This document shows, piece after piece, positions 26,544 to 35,805 of a DNA stretch of 64,000 nt. The notes beneath the pieces are model-generated. The model was not told the DNA's origin. It searched no databases and worked only from the letters and a program-made list of their open reading frames with translations. Every line of letters starts with the position of its first letter. The first letter of the stretch is position 1. This stretch comes from Leifsonia sp052114085 (GTDB lineage: Bacteria > Actinomycetota > Actinomycetes > Actinomycetales > Microbacteriaceae). The stretch lies in assembly GCF_052114085.1 (NCBI RefSeq), contig NZ_JBFREB010000001.1:310001-374000 (forward strand). The letters run 5' to 3'. The translations under genes were made by a program, and so were the position numbers.

Positions 26544-27254
26544 GTGAACCGGACGGACCGCCTCTACGCGCTCGTGGAGGAGCTTCGTGCCGTATCCCCA
26601 CGGCCGCGCAGCGCGCGCTGGTTGGCCGATCGGTTCGAGGTCTCCATGCGCACCGTCGAGCGCGACCTCTCTGCCTTGCAGCAGGCGGGCGTCCCGATCT
26701 GGGCCGAACAGGGCCGCACCGGCGGGTACGTCATCGACGCCGCCTCCACCCTCGGCCCGCTCGGGTTCTCGGCCGACGAGGCGCTCGCGATCCTGATCGG
26801 CCTGGGATCGTTGCGTCGCGGACCGTTCCGGCACGCTTCGGGCACGGCGCTCCGCAAGCTCCTGGCCGTGATGCCGGACGATGACGCGCGGCGTGCTGCG
26901 TCGCTGGCCGCGCGGGTGCACCTGCTCGAGGGGGAGGAGGCGGAGGAGCGGGAGCCGGTCCCGCCGATGTTCGCGGCGGCCCTCCGGTCGAACAGCGTGC
27001 TCGCCGTCGACTACCGCGACAAGCACGGCGCCGTCACCCATCGCGAGATCGAACCGCTCGGTTACATCGGGAAGGACGGCAACTGGTACCTGATCGCGTG
27101 GTGTCGGCTCCGGAACGGAGTGCGCGCCTTCCGGGGAGACCGCATGGCGTCACTCGAGGCGACAGGCGAGCGCCCCGTCGCCCGCTCGCTCGACCGCGCG
27201 GAGCTCGACATCCCGTTCGGAGTGCTCCGCTCCCTGGCAGACGACCTGAGCTGA
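26544..27254 (+). CDS. HTH-WYL (YafY-type) transcriptional regulator
   Basis: A 236-residue regulator. The N-terminal winged helix reads RLYALVEELRAVSPRPRSAR then WLADRFEVSMRTVERDLSAL (HTH_11). The WYL domain follows, with the sensor core HREIEPLGYIGKDGNWYLIA and WCRLRNGVRAFRGDRM, containing conserved WYL-type residues and the C-terminal Arg cluster. WYL domains sense ligands or nucleic acids and occur often beside defence and stress genes; here the neighbours are a small EthD protein and a VOC protein. GTG start at 26544, 25 bases after the EthD stop. Confidence 0.9.
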   Translation: MNRTDRLYALVEELRAVSPRPRSARWLADRFEVSMRTVERDLSALQQAGVPIWAEQGRTGGYVIDAASTLGPLGFSADEALAILIGLGSLRRGPFRHASGTALRKLLAVMPDDDARRAASLAARVHLLEGEEAEEREPVPPMFAAALRSNSVLAVDYRDKHGAVTHREIEPLGYIGKDGNWYLIAWCRLRNGVRAFRGDRMASLEATGERPVARSLDRAELDIPFGVLRSLADDLS

Positions 27255-27337
27255 CGGGTTCGCGGAAACACCGACAGGACGGTGTCGCGCGCGTGCGGGA
27301 GCCTGGATGGACGACCCACCACCAGGAGGCACCCACC

Positions 27338-27733
27338 ATGTCATTCGCATCGATCCGCATCATCACCGAGGACGTCGATCGGCTCGCGTCGTTCTACGAA
27401 CTCGTGACCGGACGCCCGGCCGACCGGCCAGCGCCGGTGTTCGCTCAGTTCACCGGTCACGGAGCGACGCTGGCGATCGCGAGCCCGGTCACCGTGGCGA
27501 TGCTCGGCTCCGCGACGGCCCCCGCATCCAATCGCTCGGTGATCGTGGAGTTCGAGGTGGACGATGTGGACGCCGAGTTCGCGCGCCTCCGAGCCGACCT
27601 CGACAGCACGGACCTTTGGGACGTCGTTCTGGACCCGACGACGATGCCGTGGGGTAACCGCTCGGCACTGCTCCGCGACCCGGATGGCAACGTTGTCAAC
27701 CTGTTCAGCAGGCCCCGTGCGACCACACCGTGA
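27338..27733 (+). CDS. VOC-superfamily (glyoxalase-like) protein
   Basis: A 131-residue vicinal-oxygen-chelate protein. Paired beta-alpha-beta modules are visible, opening FASIRIITEDVDRLASFYEL and closing PWGNRSALLRDPDGNVVNLF. Metal-ligand positions look incomplete (no His near the start), as in many binding-type VOC proteins such as bleomycin-resistance-like or toxin-sequestering types. It follows the WYL regulator by 83 bases with a good ribosome binding site (AGGAGG at 27323-27328), and may be its target. Confidence 0.85.
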   Translation: MSFASIRIITEDVDRLASFYELVTGRPADRPAPVFAQFTGHGATLAIASPVTVAMLGSATAPASNRSVIVEFEVDDVDAEFARLRADLDSTDLWDVVLDPTTMPWGNRSALLRDPDGNVVNLFSRPRATTP

Positions 27734-27757
27734 CCTCACATCCATTACCCGACGAGC

Positions 27758-27788
27758 TTGACTTCAAGCGCTTGAGGTCTGTTCTGAT
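27758..27788 (+). promoter_or_regulatory. MerR-type promoter with spacer palindrome
   Basis: A -35-like TTGACT (27758-27763) overlaps the near-perfect palindrome ACTTCAAGC/GCTTGAGGT (27761-27778). A weak -10-like region lies near 27783-27788, and the MerR start codon follows at 27795. This is the typical arrangement of SoxR/MerR-type sites: a dyad in a long spacer controlling its own gene and the downstream epimerase. Confidence 0.7.
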
Positions 27789-27794
27789 GGGGAC

Positions 27795-28235
27795 ATGATC
27801 ACGTTGACCATCCAGGACGTGTCCCGGCAGAGCGGACTCAGCGAGCCGACGCTGCGGTACTACGAAGACGTCGGCCTCCTCGGGCCGATCGCGCGCGACG
27901 AGCGCAGCGGCCATCGGCGCTACAGCGAGGGCGACCTCGACGCAGCACAGGTGCTCGCCTGCCTGCGGGCGATGGGTGTCGGCATCGAGGACATGCGGAC
28001 CTACCAGGCCAACCGGCGCCGCGGGCACGCCGCGGCGGGGGACCAGCGCGACATCCTGCTCCGTCATGCCGAGCGCGTCGAGGAGCAGATCGTGACCCTC
28101 CACGTGCACCTGGACTATCTGCGGGTGAAGGCCGCGCTCTGGGATGCCCGTGATCGCGACGATGTCGCCGCCGAAGCGGAGGCGCACGTCGAGCTCGAAT
28201 CCATCCTTCCCCGACTCGAGGAGACCTTCCGATGA
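27795..28235 (+). CDS. MerR-family transcriptional regulator
   Basis: A 146-residue regulator. The N-terminal MerR winged helix is LTIQDVSRQSGLSEPTLRYY followed by EDVGLLGPIARDERSGHRRY. A coiled-coil dimerisation helix runs from about residues 75-140. There is no cysteine-rich metal or [2Fe-2S] motif, so an organic inducer is likely. It overlaps the epimerase/reductase gene by four bases, and this regulator-reductase pairing is common in actinobacteria. The promoter contains a matching dyad. Confidence 0.93.
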   Translation: MITLTIQDVSRQSGLSEPTLRYYEDVGLLGPIARDERSGHRRYSEGDLDAAQVLACLRAMGVGIEDMRTYQANRRRGHAAAGDQRDILLRHAERVEEQIVTLHVHLDYLRVKAALWDARDRDDVAAEAEAHVELESILPRLEETFR

Positions 28236-29212
28236 ACAGTCAGCCCACCATTCTCATCACCGGCGGAAGCGGCTATCTCGCCACCCGGCTCATCGCCGAC
28301 GTTCTCGCCTCCGGCGCCGATGTGCGGACAACCGTCCGATCGCTGGAGCGGTCGCAGGAAGTCCGCGAGGCGGTCCGGCGGGCCGGGGTCGACGACACCG
28401 GCTTGTCGTTCGTCGCCGCCTCCCTCACCGACGATGCGGGCTGGGATGAGGCACTCGCCGGCATCACCGATGTGTACCACGTCGCGTCGCCGATGGTCCA
28501 GGCTACGAATCCGGACGAGGTGGTGGTCCCCGCACGGGACGGTGCGTTGCGCGTGCTGCGGGCGGCCCGCGACAACGGCGCTCGCCGGGTCGTGCTCACG
28601 TCGTCGTTCGCCGCCGTGGGGTACTCGCCGAAACCGGTCCGCGACTACGACGAATCGGACTGGACCGACCCGGCCACGCCGGGCCTGCCCGCCTACCCGC
28701 TGTCCAAGGCGGTCGCGGAGCGCGCGGCGTGGGACTTCGTCGAGCGCGAGGGCGGCGACCTCGAACTCGTCGCCCTCAATCCGACCTGGATCGCCGGACC
28801 CACCCTCACCGCATCCGCCCGCTCATCACTCCAGGTCTTCACCGGGATGCTGGACGGCACGATGGCGGCGCTTCCGCGACAGCGCTTCGGGATCGCGGAC
28901 GTCCGCGACGTCTCGTCGGCGCACATCGCTGCGATGTCCACCCCCGGGGCAGCGGGCAAGCGCTACCTCCTGCTCGCGGACGGCCCGACCCTGACGTTCC
29001 TCGACGTCGCGAACGTGCTCCGCGACCGACTCGGCGAGCTCGCCGCGCGCGTGACCACCGAGCAGCTGCCGGGGGAGGAGCCTGCACCCCTCGTCATCCA
29101 CAACGAACGTGCGAAGGACGAACTCGGCTTCCGGCCGCGACCGGTCGCCGAGACGATCGTCGAGACCGCGGAAAGCCTGCGCGATCTGGGGCTACTCGCC
29201 CGCGACGCCTGA
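28232..29212 (+). CDS. NAD(P)-dependent epimerase/reductase, dihydroflavonol reductase-like
   Basis: A 326-residue extended short-chain dehydrogenase. The nucleotide-binding motif is ILITGGSGYLATRLIADVL (G-x2-G-x2-A type). VYHVASPMVQ is the conserved DFR/CCR-like segment, the catalytic Tyr-x3-Lys is AYPLSKAVAERAA (about residues 154-158), and VALNPTWIAGPTL is present. It probably reduces a carbonyl under control of the overlapping MerR regulator. The last 21 bases overlap the 3' end of the convergent monooxygenase gene. Confidence 0.9.
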   Translation: MNSQPTILITGGSGYLATRLIADVLASGADVRTTVRSLERSQEVREAVRRAGVDDTGLSFVAASLTDDAGWDEALAGITDVYHVASPMVQATNPDEVVVPARDGALRVLRAARDNGARRVVLTSSFAAVGYSPKPVRDYDESDWTDPATPGLPAYPLSKAVAERAAWDFVEREGGDLELVALNPTWIAGPTLTASARSSLQVFTGMLDGTMAALPRQRFGIADVRDVSSAHIAAMSTPGAAGKRYLLLADGPTLTFLDVANVLRDRLGELAARVTTEQLPGEEPAPLVIHNERAKDELGFRPRPVAETIVETAESLRDLGLLARDA

Positions 29213-30583
29213 CCGCGCGCCGACCTTGTACCGCGCGCCGCGATGCGTCTCGGGGAGCCGGTCACCGGCGCCGTGCAGCTTGTTGCGGAGCGTGCCCGGC
29301 GCGTACTCCTCCGGGTACGCTCCGCGCTTGCGCAGTTCTGGGATGACGAACTCGACGATGTCCTCGAAGGTGCCCGGGGTGATCGCGTACGCCAGGTTGA
29401 AGCCGTCCACGTCGGTCTCGTCGACCCACTCCTGCAGCTGGTCGGCGATCTCGGTGCCGGACCCGACGATGAACGGTCCGAGGCCGCCGATCGCCCCGTT
29501 GCGTCCAATGTCGCGGACGGTCCACTGGCCGCCGTCCTCGTTGGGGAGCTGGAAGTTGGCCACCGCGGACTGGATGGCGTTGCTGTCCACGTTTCCGATC
29601 GGCTCATCGAGGTCGTACTGCGACAGGTCCACGCCCATCCACCCGGACATGAACACCAGGGCGCCCTCGTCGCTCGTGTACTGCAGGAAGTCCTCGAACT
29701 TCGCCTGCGCCTTCTCGCTGGTCTCATCGGTGATGATCGTCAGCAGCGTGTAGATGCGGGCGGAGTAGCGGTCGCGTCCAGCGGCCTCGAGCGCGTCCCG
29801 GAGCTTGCGGACGGTGGCCGTGAGGCCCTCTTTCGTCGACGCCGCCACGAAGATCGCCTCGGCATTCTCGGCCGCGAACCCGATGCCGCGCTTCGACGCC
29901 CCGGCCTGGTAGATCACCGGCGTCCGCTGGGGGCTGGGCTCCGACAGGTGGATGCCCGGCACGGTGAAGTGCTTTCCGGCGTGACCGATCTCGTGCACCT
30001 TCGACGGGTCGGTGAAGATGCCGGACTCGCGGTCGCGCACGACGGCGTCGTCCTCCCACGACCCCTCCCACAGCTTGTAGAGCACCTCCAGGTACTCGTC
30101 GGCGTGGTCGTACCGGTCGTCGTGCTGCAGCTGGTCGTCGTGACCCATGTTCCGGGCGGCGGACGGCAGGTATCCGGTGACCACGTTCCAGCCCACCCGG
30201 CCGTTGGTCAGGTGATCGAGCGTCGACATGCGGCGCGCGAACGGGTACGGGTGCTCGTACGCGGTGCCCGCGGTGATCCCGAAGCCGAGGTTCTCGGTGA
30301 CCAAAGCCATCGCCGAGACCAGCAGCACCGGGTCGTTGACCGGGACCTGTGCACCGTGACGGATCGCTGCCTCATTGCTGCCGCCGTACACGTCGTACGT
30401 GCCCAGCACATCCGCGATGAAGATGCCGTCGAAGGTGCCGCGCTCGAGCAGTTTGGCGAGCTCGGTCCAGTAGGTGAGGTCCTTGTACCGCCACGCCTGG
30501 TCGTCCGGGTGCCGCCACATCCCCGACGACTGGTGGGCGACGCAGTTCATGTCGAACGCGTTGAAACGGATCTGCCTGGTCAT
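29192..30583 (-). CDS. LLM-class flavin monooxygenase, NtaA/SnaA/DszA family (second copy)
   Basis: A 463-residue FMNH2-dependent monooxygenase, paralogous to the enzyme at 12982-14406. Both share the GTFDGIFIADVLGTYDVYGG-type opening, FARRMSTLDHLTNGRVGWNV and YDHADEYLEVLYKLWEGSWE. The ATG at 30583 starts MTRQIRFNAFDMNCVAHQSS, the family N-terminus; the frame is open for another 36 codons upstream without similarity. It has no adjacent transporter. The 3' end overlaps the convergent epimerase gene. Confidence 0.9.
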   Translation of the reverse strand: MTRQIRFNAFDMNCVAHQSSGMWRHPDDQAWRYKDLTYWTELAKLLERGTFDGIFIADVLGTYDVYGGSNEAAIRHGAQVPVNDPVLLVSAMALVTENLGFGITAGTAYEHPYPFARRMSTLDHLTNGRVGWNVVTGYLPSAARNMGHDDQLQHDDRYDHADEYLEVLYKLWEGSWEDDAVVRDRESGIFTDPSKVHEIGHAGKHFTVPGIHLSEPSPQRTPVIYQAGASKRGIGFAAENAEAIFVAASTKEGLTATVRKLRDALEAAGRDRYSARIYTLLTIITDETSEKAQAKFEDFLQYTSDEGALVFMSGWMGVDLSQYDLDEPIGNVDSNAIQSAVANFQLPNEDGGQWTVRDIGRNGAIGGLGPFIVGSGTEIADQLQEWVDETDVDGFNLAYAITPGTFEDIVEFVIPELRKRGAYPEEYAPGTLRNKLHGAGDRLPETHRGARYKVGARSGVAGE

Positions 30584-30626
30584 CGCACCAGGATGCGGCA
30601 CGGCCTCACCGCTCGCACCCTCGACG

Positions 30627-31046
30627 TCATGATCCGTAATCGAGGCGGTACGAAGCGAGGAACGTGGCGACGTAGAGTGCGGCAGCGACAAGGAAGCCGG
30701 TAGCCATCACGTAGGACGCCCAGTCGCTGCCCGTAACCATCGTTCCGACGCCCGCGAGGAAGGTGATCACGATGACCACGAGGCCCCACATCGCCAGATG
30801 CTGCCCGACCCCGGCCTTCCGCGCCGCGAGGAGCAGCCGCACGGCGACCACGACCAGGCCGATCGCGATCAGGATGTGCAGGATGATGATGATCCAGTCG
30901 ACCACGATCACGAAGGTGCTCTCCGGTTCGCCGATCAGATTCGCGGCCATCCCGAGCAGGAACTGAACGGCCAATGCGGTGAGCGCCTCGCGGGATCGGC
31001 GACGGAGACTCTCGGAAGAACTCACCGTGGCGGCGGATGCGGACAT
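30627..31046 (-). CDS. Small four-span membrane protein, unknown function
   Basis: A 139-residue protein with a Ser/Ala/Arg-rich cytosolic N-terminus (about residues 1-22) and four hydrophobic segments: EALTALAVQFLLGMAANLIG, VVDWIIIILHILIAIGLVVV, HLAMWGLVVIVITFLAGVG, and YVMATGFLVAAALYVATFLA. I know of no assigned function; similar four-helix proteins are common near small enzyme genes in Microbacteriaceae. It lies upstream of the monooxygenase on the same strand, but a 43-base gap does not prove co-transcription. Confidence 0.7.
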   Translation of the reverse strand: MSASAATVSSSESLRRRSREALTALAVQFLLGMAANLIGEPESTFVIVVDWIIIILHILIAIGLVVVAVRLLLAARKAGVGQHLAMWGLVVIVITFLAGVGTMVTGSDWASYVMATGFLVAAALYVATFLASYRLDYGS

Positions 31047-31151
31047 GAGCGGCTCCTCTGGTTCGGACGGTTACGTCGTCGCCGCCATTGTGCTCCCGCG
31101 ACGTGTCGTCGGGACAGGAGCGATTTCCGGCTGCACGGGGAACCCGCGCGA

Positions 31152-31583
31152 TCACTGAAGGCAGAACTCGTTGCCTTCGGGGTCGCGCATCATGATGGCG
31201 AACTCGTCATACGGTCCCCAGGCGCCGTCGAGAACCTTCTCGACCGTCGCCCCGAGCGCGACGAGCCGGTCGCGCTCGGCCTCGACCTCCTCCCGGCTCG
31301 AGTGACGTCCCGAGGCGGGTGAGATATCCATATGCATCCGGTTCCGCTGCCGCCTCGCGTGTTCGTAACGGGTGAAGTAGAAGCGCTGATGGGCCGGATC
31401 GCCGTCCCACGCCACCGCGCGGGACGCGATGTCATCGTCCGTCAGGCCCGCCTGCTTCAGCTCGGCGAGTTCCTCCGGGTCGAAGCCGGTGTCTTCGGGG
31501 TATCCCATGACCGCACTCCAGAAGCGCGCGAGACGCGCAGGGTCGGTGGCATGGAACGTGATGTTTGCGATCCGGGGGGTCAT
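31152..31583 (-). CDS. VOC-superfamily protein, glyoxalase-like
   Basis: A 143-residue VOC protein of the group that opens PRIANITFHATDPARLARFW and ends EFAIMMRDPEGNEFCLQ. The middle contains RNRMHMDISPASGRHSSREE, where a His and the later Glu could bind a metal. Typical of uncharacterised VOC proteins. It is divergent from nhaA, with a 72-base gap. Confidence 0.88.
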   Translation of the reverse strand: MTPRIANITFHATDPARLARFWSAVMGYPEDTGFDPEELAELKQAGLTDDDIASRAVAWDGDPAHQRFYFTRYEHARRQRNRMHMDISPASGRHSSREEVEAERDRLVALGATVEKVLDGAWGPYDEFAIMMRDPEGNEFCLQ

Positions 31584-31655
31584 GTCGCCAATCTAGGGGG
31601 ATGCGCGCCTTCGGGACATCCCTGAGGCGCATCACGTCCCAGTGAGGTGAGCACG

Positions 31656-33533
31656 ATGACGGCAGAACTCGACAGGCCGGCAACCGAAGCCGACGGCCGC
31701 ACGATGGTGGCACCGAAGCGCGACTTCCACGGCATCCTGCGCGCCGGCGCCCTCGCATCCGTCATCCTGGTCGTGTCCGTCATCCTGGCGGTCGTGTGGG
31801 CCAACATCGGCGGGTACGAGGACTTCTGGAGTCAGCGCCTGGTACTCCAATTGGGCGGCCTCAGCCTGTCGTACGACCTGCGGACGTGGGTCAACAGCGG
31901 GCTGATGACCTTCTTCTTCCTCGCCGTCGGACTCGAAGCCCGGCGCGAGTTCGACCTCGGCGACCTGCGGGACCGGAGGAAGCTGATCCTCCCGCTCGCC
32001 GTCGGCCTTCTCGGAATGGCCGTCCCGGTCGCGATCTACTTGGCCTTCAACGCGGGACTCGAATCGGCCCGCGCCTGGGGTGTCGCGATGTCGACCGATA
32101 CCGCGTTGGCGCTCGGGATCCTCACCCTCCTGGCACGGCGAGCGCCCAGACGCACGCGCACCTTCCTGCTGACGGCCTTCGTGGTCGACGACGTCGCGGC
32201 ACTGATCATCATCGGCGCGCTGTACAGCGGACCGATCTCGCCCATCCCACTCATCGTCGCGGTGATCGCCTTCGTCGGCATCCTGGTCGCCCGGCGGATC
32301 GGAAAGACGATCGGCAGGAGCCTGGCGGTCGTGCTCGGGGTCGGGATGTGGTTGTCGGTGCTGCTGAGCGGGATCGACCCGGTCGTCGCCGGGCTCGCAA
32401 TCGGCCTGGCCACCACCGCCTACGTGCCGCTCCGCGCTGACCTCGAACGGGCCACCGGTCTGGTGAGGAGCTACCGGGAGGCGCCGACCGCCGAACTGGC
32501 GCGTTCGGCTGCCGTCGGCCTGGCTGATTCGCTGTCCGAGAATGAGCGGATCCTGTACCGGCTCAGCCCGTGGACGAGCTACGTCGTCGTCCCCATCTTC
32601 GCCCTGGCGAACGCCGGCGTGGCGATCTCGGCAGACCTCCTCGTGCGCTCGTTCACCAGCGCGATCACCCTGGGCATCGTCGTCGGGTACGTCATCGGCA
32701 AGCCGGTGTCGGTCGCGGGAACAGCGTGGGTGGTGGGCAAGCTGAGCCGGGGGAGGATCAGGCCGCAGGTGGGCTGGCTCTCCGTCCTCGGAAGCGGTAC
32801 CGCGGCCGGTGTGGGATTCACCGTCTCCCTCCTGATCGCGGGCATCGCGCTGAGTGGTCCCCAGCTTGACGAGGCCAAGATCGGTATCTTCTTCTCGGTC
32901 ATCGGTTCGTCCATCCTGACCTGGCTCGTCTTCCAGGCGGTGCGGCTCATTCCTGCGGTCGACAGGACCCGGGCGCTCGTCGGGCGACCGGACCAGACAC
33001 TCGACCTGCTGTCACCGGTCGATCCCGACGTCGATCACGTTCGCGGCGCCGAGCACCCGCGCGTGACCGTCGTCGAGTACGGCGACTTCGAGTGCGGCTA
33101 CTGCCGCCGGGCCGAGCCGGTGACACAGGACCTGCTGGACCGGCATCCGGACGTCGCGTTCGTCTGGCGGCATCTCCCGCTCAGCGACATCCACCCGAAC
33201 GCGTTGCGTGCGGCGGAGGCAGCAGAGGCGGCGGCGGCGCAGGGCGCGTTCTGGCCGATGCACGACCTCCTCCTGGACCCGAAGCGGGGATTGGGCATCG
33301 CCGAGCTGGAGAGGTATGCGGAGGAGGTGGGGATCGATCCCGAACGGTTCATGGAGGACCTGCAGTCCCGTGCCTACGCGGACCGGGTGGAGGCGGACAT
33401 CCGTTCCGCGGATCGCAGCGGCGCCGCCGGAACGCCGACGTTCTTCATCAACGGTCAGCGCCACGACGGCGATATCGACGTCGAATCCCTCTCGAAGGCC
33501 ATCGGCGCGGCGCGAGCGAACGTTCCGGCGTAG
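31656..33533 (+). CDS. nhaA: Na+/H+ antiporter NhaA fused to DsbA-like thioredoxin domain
   Basis: A 625-residue fusion. Residues about 25-430 are NhaA, with about 12 spans. They include FFLAVGLEARREF, the ion-site region MSTDTALALGILTLLARRAP then TFLLTAFVVDDVAALIIIGA with the paired Asp residues, and a later VGFTVSLLIAGIAL. Residues about 450-620 are a thioredoxin/DsbA-like domain with CxxC in GDFECGYCRRAEPV, IHPNALRAAEAAEAAAAQG and GAAGTPTFFINGQRHDGDI (cis-Pro). The antiporter exchanges sodium for protons; the role of the added domain is unproven. ATG at 31656 is preferred for its GAGGTGA site; a GTG at 31647 is in frame. Confidence 0.93.
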   Translation: MTAELDRPATEADGRTMVAPKRDFHGILRAGALASVILVVSVILAVVWANIGGYEDFWSQRLVLQLGGLSLSYDLRTWVNSGLMTFFFLAVGLEARREFDLGDLRDRRKLILPLAVGLLGMAVPVAIYLAFNAGLESARAWGVAMSTDTALALGILTLLARRAPRRTRTFLLTAFVVDDVAALIIIGALYSGPISPIPLIVAVIAFVGILVARRIGKTIGRSLAVVLGVGMWLSVLLSGIDPVVAGLAIGLATTAYVPLRADLERATGLVRSYREAPTAELARSAAVGLADSLSENERILYRLSPWTSYVVVPIFALANAGVAISADLLVRSFTSAITLGIVVGYVIGKPVSVAGTAWVVGKLSRGRIRPQVGWLSVLGSGTAAGVGFTVSLLIAGIALSGPQLDEAKIGIFFSVIGSSILTWLVFQAVRLIPAVDRTRALVGRPDQTLDLLSPVDPDVDHVRGAEHPRVTVVEYGDFECGYCRRAEPVTQDLLDRHPDVAFVWRHLPLSDIHPNALRAAEAAEAAAAQGAFWPMHDLLLDPKRGLGIAELERYAEEVGIDPERFMEDLQSRAYADRVEADIRSADRSGAAGTPTFFINGQRHDGDIDVESLSKAIGAARANVPA

Positions 33534-33539
33534 GCGCGG

Positions 33540-33956
33540 TCAGTCGCCGACGGCCGCCCGCAGAACCTCGGCGATGCGCTTCTGGTCCGCGTCGTCCAGC
33601 TGGGTGACGGCGAAGCCGACCGGCCACAGCCGGCCGTCGTCCAGCTTCGCTGCCTGCTGGAACTCGATCGTCGCGTAGCGGATCTTGAACTTCGAGCCCG
33701 GCTTGAACGCGACGACCGTCTTCCCGTCGGCGTCCGCGTAGGCGGGCATGCCGTACCAGGTCTTCGCGGCCAGAGAGGTGTTCTCCGCCACCAGGCGGTG
33801 GAAGGTCTCGGCGAGTTCCTTGTCTATTCCGGTCATCGCGGCGATGGCGGCGTCGCACGCTGCTGCGGCGTCCGCTCCCTCCTGCGCTGCCTTCTTCTCG
33901 GCGACGGCAGCTTTGATCGCTGCCTTCTCCTCTTTGCTGAATGTCGTGGTGGTCAT
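33540..33956 (-). CDS. DUF1801/iron-chaperone-like protein
   Basis: A 138-residue protein. The C-terminal part matches the DUF1801 (YdhG-like) fold: AKTWYGMPAYADADGKTVVA then FKPGSKFKIRYATIEFQQAA, and ITQL-like VTQLDDADQKRIAEVL. A Lys/Ala-rich helix (about residues 8-40) precedes it. Such proteins have been called frataxin-like iron chaperones, on limited evidence. Convergent with nhaA, with six bases between stops. Confidence 0.85.
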   Translation of the reverse strand: MTTTTFSKEEKAAIKAAVAEKKAAQEGADAAAACDAAIAAMTGIDKELAETFHRLVAENTSLAAKTWYGMPAYADADGKTVVAFKPGSKFKIRYATIEFQQAAKLDDGRLWPVGFAVTQLDDADQKRIAEVLRAAVGD

Positions 33957-34050
33957 GATGTCCCCTTCACGGTGTGAGTGGGATCAATCTATGAGGCGCG
34001 ACACGAGGAGCGCTTCTCGAATCCTGCTCTCTTGTCGAGAGCGAAGGCTG

Positions 34051-34506
34051 TCAGGCCGCGCGGGCTTCAGGCTGCGCAAGCAGTTCCGTCACCGTCTCCG
34101 TCTCGCCGCCCACGCAGACGAAGAAGACGAACTCGGCTGTGGACTCCACGGCCACCACGGTGTCGACGTTCTGCCACGCGTGGTCGGGCACCTCCGGCAG
34201 CCGACCCATTTCGAGCTCGCGCCGCTCAGAATCCCGCGCGGTGCCCTGGACGGTGAAGAACGCATCCAGGCTCTCGTCGTCTGAGGTGTCCGCGAGCCAG
34301 CCGATCAGCGGCGACTCGGCGCTCCTGCTGACCGACATCACGGCGAAGAGTGAACTGGAGAGGCGTTCGATGCCGACGCCTGCCGGCACGTGCGCCATCC
34401 CCTCGGAGATCCCTGAAGAGGCGATCGCCAGCCAACGGCCGGGCTTGACGCGCTCCACTACTGCAAGAAGAGGGGCTGCAGCTGCCCCTTCGGTGTCTCT
34501 GATCAT
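34051..34506 (-). CDS. Hypothetical protein
   Basis: I do not recognise this 151-residue protein. It is soluble, without signal peptide or membrane span, with alternating strands and helices (GRWLAIASSGISEGMAHVPA, then SSLFAVMSVSRSAESPLIGW). The C-terminal half contains EFVFFVCVGGETETVTELL. The open frame, length and codon bias favour a real gene, but start and function are unsure. About 200 bases upstream (34507-34710) hold no gene I can support. Confidence 0.5.
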   Translation of the reverse strand: MIRDTEGAAAAPLLAVVERVKPGRWLAIASSGISEGMAHVPAGVGIERLSSSLFAVMSVSRSAESPLIGWLADTSDDESLDAFFTVQGTARDSERRELEMGRLPEVPDHAWQNVDTVVAVESTAEFVFFVCVGGETETVTELLAQPEARAA

Positions 34507-34710
34507 GAAAGTTTCGGGTACTTTCCGGACTCAGGCGGGCGCGACGAGAGTGCCCCAGGACGCCCCCATCGCCGACGCATTATTGACATTCCGGCGACTG
34601 CCGGACGGCGATACCCCTCACGATTTTTCGGGAACCGATCGGGGTACACGTAACCTACGCCTGCGTCCACCGAACTGGGGACACCCGGATGGGGGTCATT
34701 TTGGAGATCC

Positions 34711-35805
34711 TCAGGCGCGTCGGAGCTGCTGCGCCGCCGGGCAGTCGAACGGATCGCGTGCGGCCAGGCCCACCCGGTTCAGGTACTGGATCACGATCCG
34801 ATAGGAGTTGATCAGCCCGGTCTCCGTGTAGGGGATGCCGTGAGTCGCGCAGTGCTCGCGCACCAGGATGCGTGCCCGCCTCAGGTGCGGACGGGCCATG
34901 CTCGGGAACAGGTGGTGCTCGACCTGGTGGTTGAGGCCGCCCATCAGCGCGCTCATAGTCCAGCCGCCCCGGATGTTGCGGGAGGTGAGGACCTGCTTGT
35001 TGAGGAAGTCGACGCGGGACCCGGCCGGGAGGAGCGGCATGCCCTTGTGGTTCGGGGCGAAAGAGGCACCCATGTAGACACCGAAGACGGCGAGCTGCAC
35101 ACCGAGGAAGGCGAAGGCCATGCCGAGCGGCAGCATCAGGAAGACGATCGTCACGTAGATCGACAGGCGGAGTCCGATCGCGACCAACTCACTCCCGCGG
35201 CGGTCCACCGGTCCGCGGCTCAGCAGCGAGCGGACGGACGTGATGTGCAGGTTCACGCCCTCGAGCAGCAGGAGGGGGAAGAACAGGTAGCCCTGACGCC
35301 GGGTGATGACGGCCATGACCCCGCGCTGACGGGCTGCATCCTCCTCGGTGAAGGAGACGGTGTCGAACGCGATGTCGGGGTCTTTGCCGACCGTGTTCGG
35401 GTTGGCGTGGTGGCGGGTGTGCTTCGTCATCCACCACTGGTAGCTCATGCCGACCAGCCAGGTGGCGATGAGGCGTCCTGCCCGGTCGTTGCTCGGACCG
35501 GATGCGAAGACCTGACGGTGCGAGGCCTCGTGACCCAGGAACGCGAACTGGGTGAAGATCACCCCGAGCACGGCGGCGATGATGAGCTGGTACCAGGAGT
35601 CGCCGAGGAGGACGAACCCGACACCGGCTCCGACGAGCCCGACCGTCAGCAGCGAGAACATCATGATGTAGAAACCGCGCCGGCGCTCCAGCAGGCCCTC
35701 AGCGCGCACGCGCCCGAGCAACTCGTTGTAGGTGCTGGTCACCGGGGGGCGGCCCTCGGTACGGGGTCGCGTCCGCAGGACCGGGCCGAGCGTGGGTGCT
35801 GTCAA
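34711..35805 (-). CDS. Acyl-lipid fatty acid desaturase
   Basis: A 364-residue membrane di-iron desaturase that inserts double bonds in membrane fatty acids, typically to keep membranes fluid in the cold. The three histidine boxes are clear: GHEASHRQVF, WMTKHTRHHANPNTVG and GGLNHQVEHHLFPSM (the third of the Q/E-x2-HH type). Two pairs of spans separate them. The TTG at 35805 has a strong GGAGGAACC site just upstream and is preferred to the ATG at 35874, which would add 23 Arg-rich residues. Electron donors (ferredoxin/reductase) are not adjacent. Confidence 0.92.
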   Translation of the reverse strand: MTAPTLGPVLRTRPRTEGRPPVTSTYNELLGRVRAEGLLERRRGFYIMMFSLLTVGLVGAGVGFVLLGDSWYQLIIAAVLGVIFTQFAFLGHEASHRQVFASGPSNDRAGRLIATWLVGMSYQWWMTKHTRHHANPNTVGKDPDIAFDTVSFTEEDAARQRGVMAVITRRQGYLFFPLLLLEGVNLHITSVRSLLSRGPVDRRGSELVAIGLRLSIYVTIVFLMLPLGMAFAFLGVQLAVFGVYMGASFAPNHKGMPLLPAGSRVDFLNKQVLTSRNIRGGWTMSALMGGLNHQVEHHLFPSMARPHLRRARILVREHCATHGIPYTETGLINSYRIVIQYLNRVGLAARDPFDCPAAQQLRRA

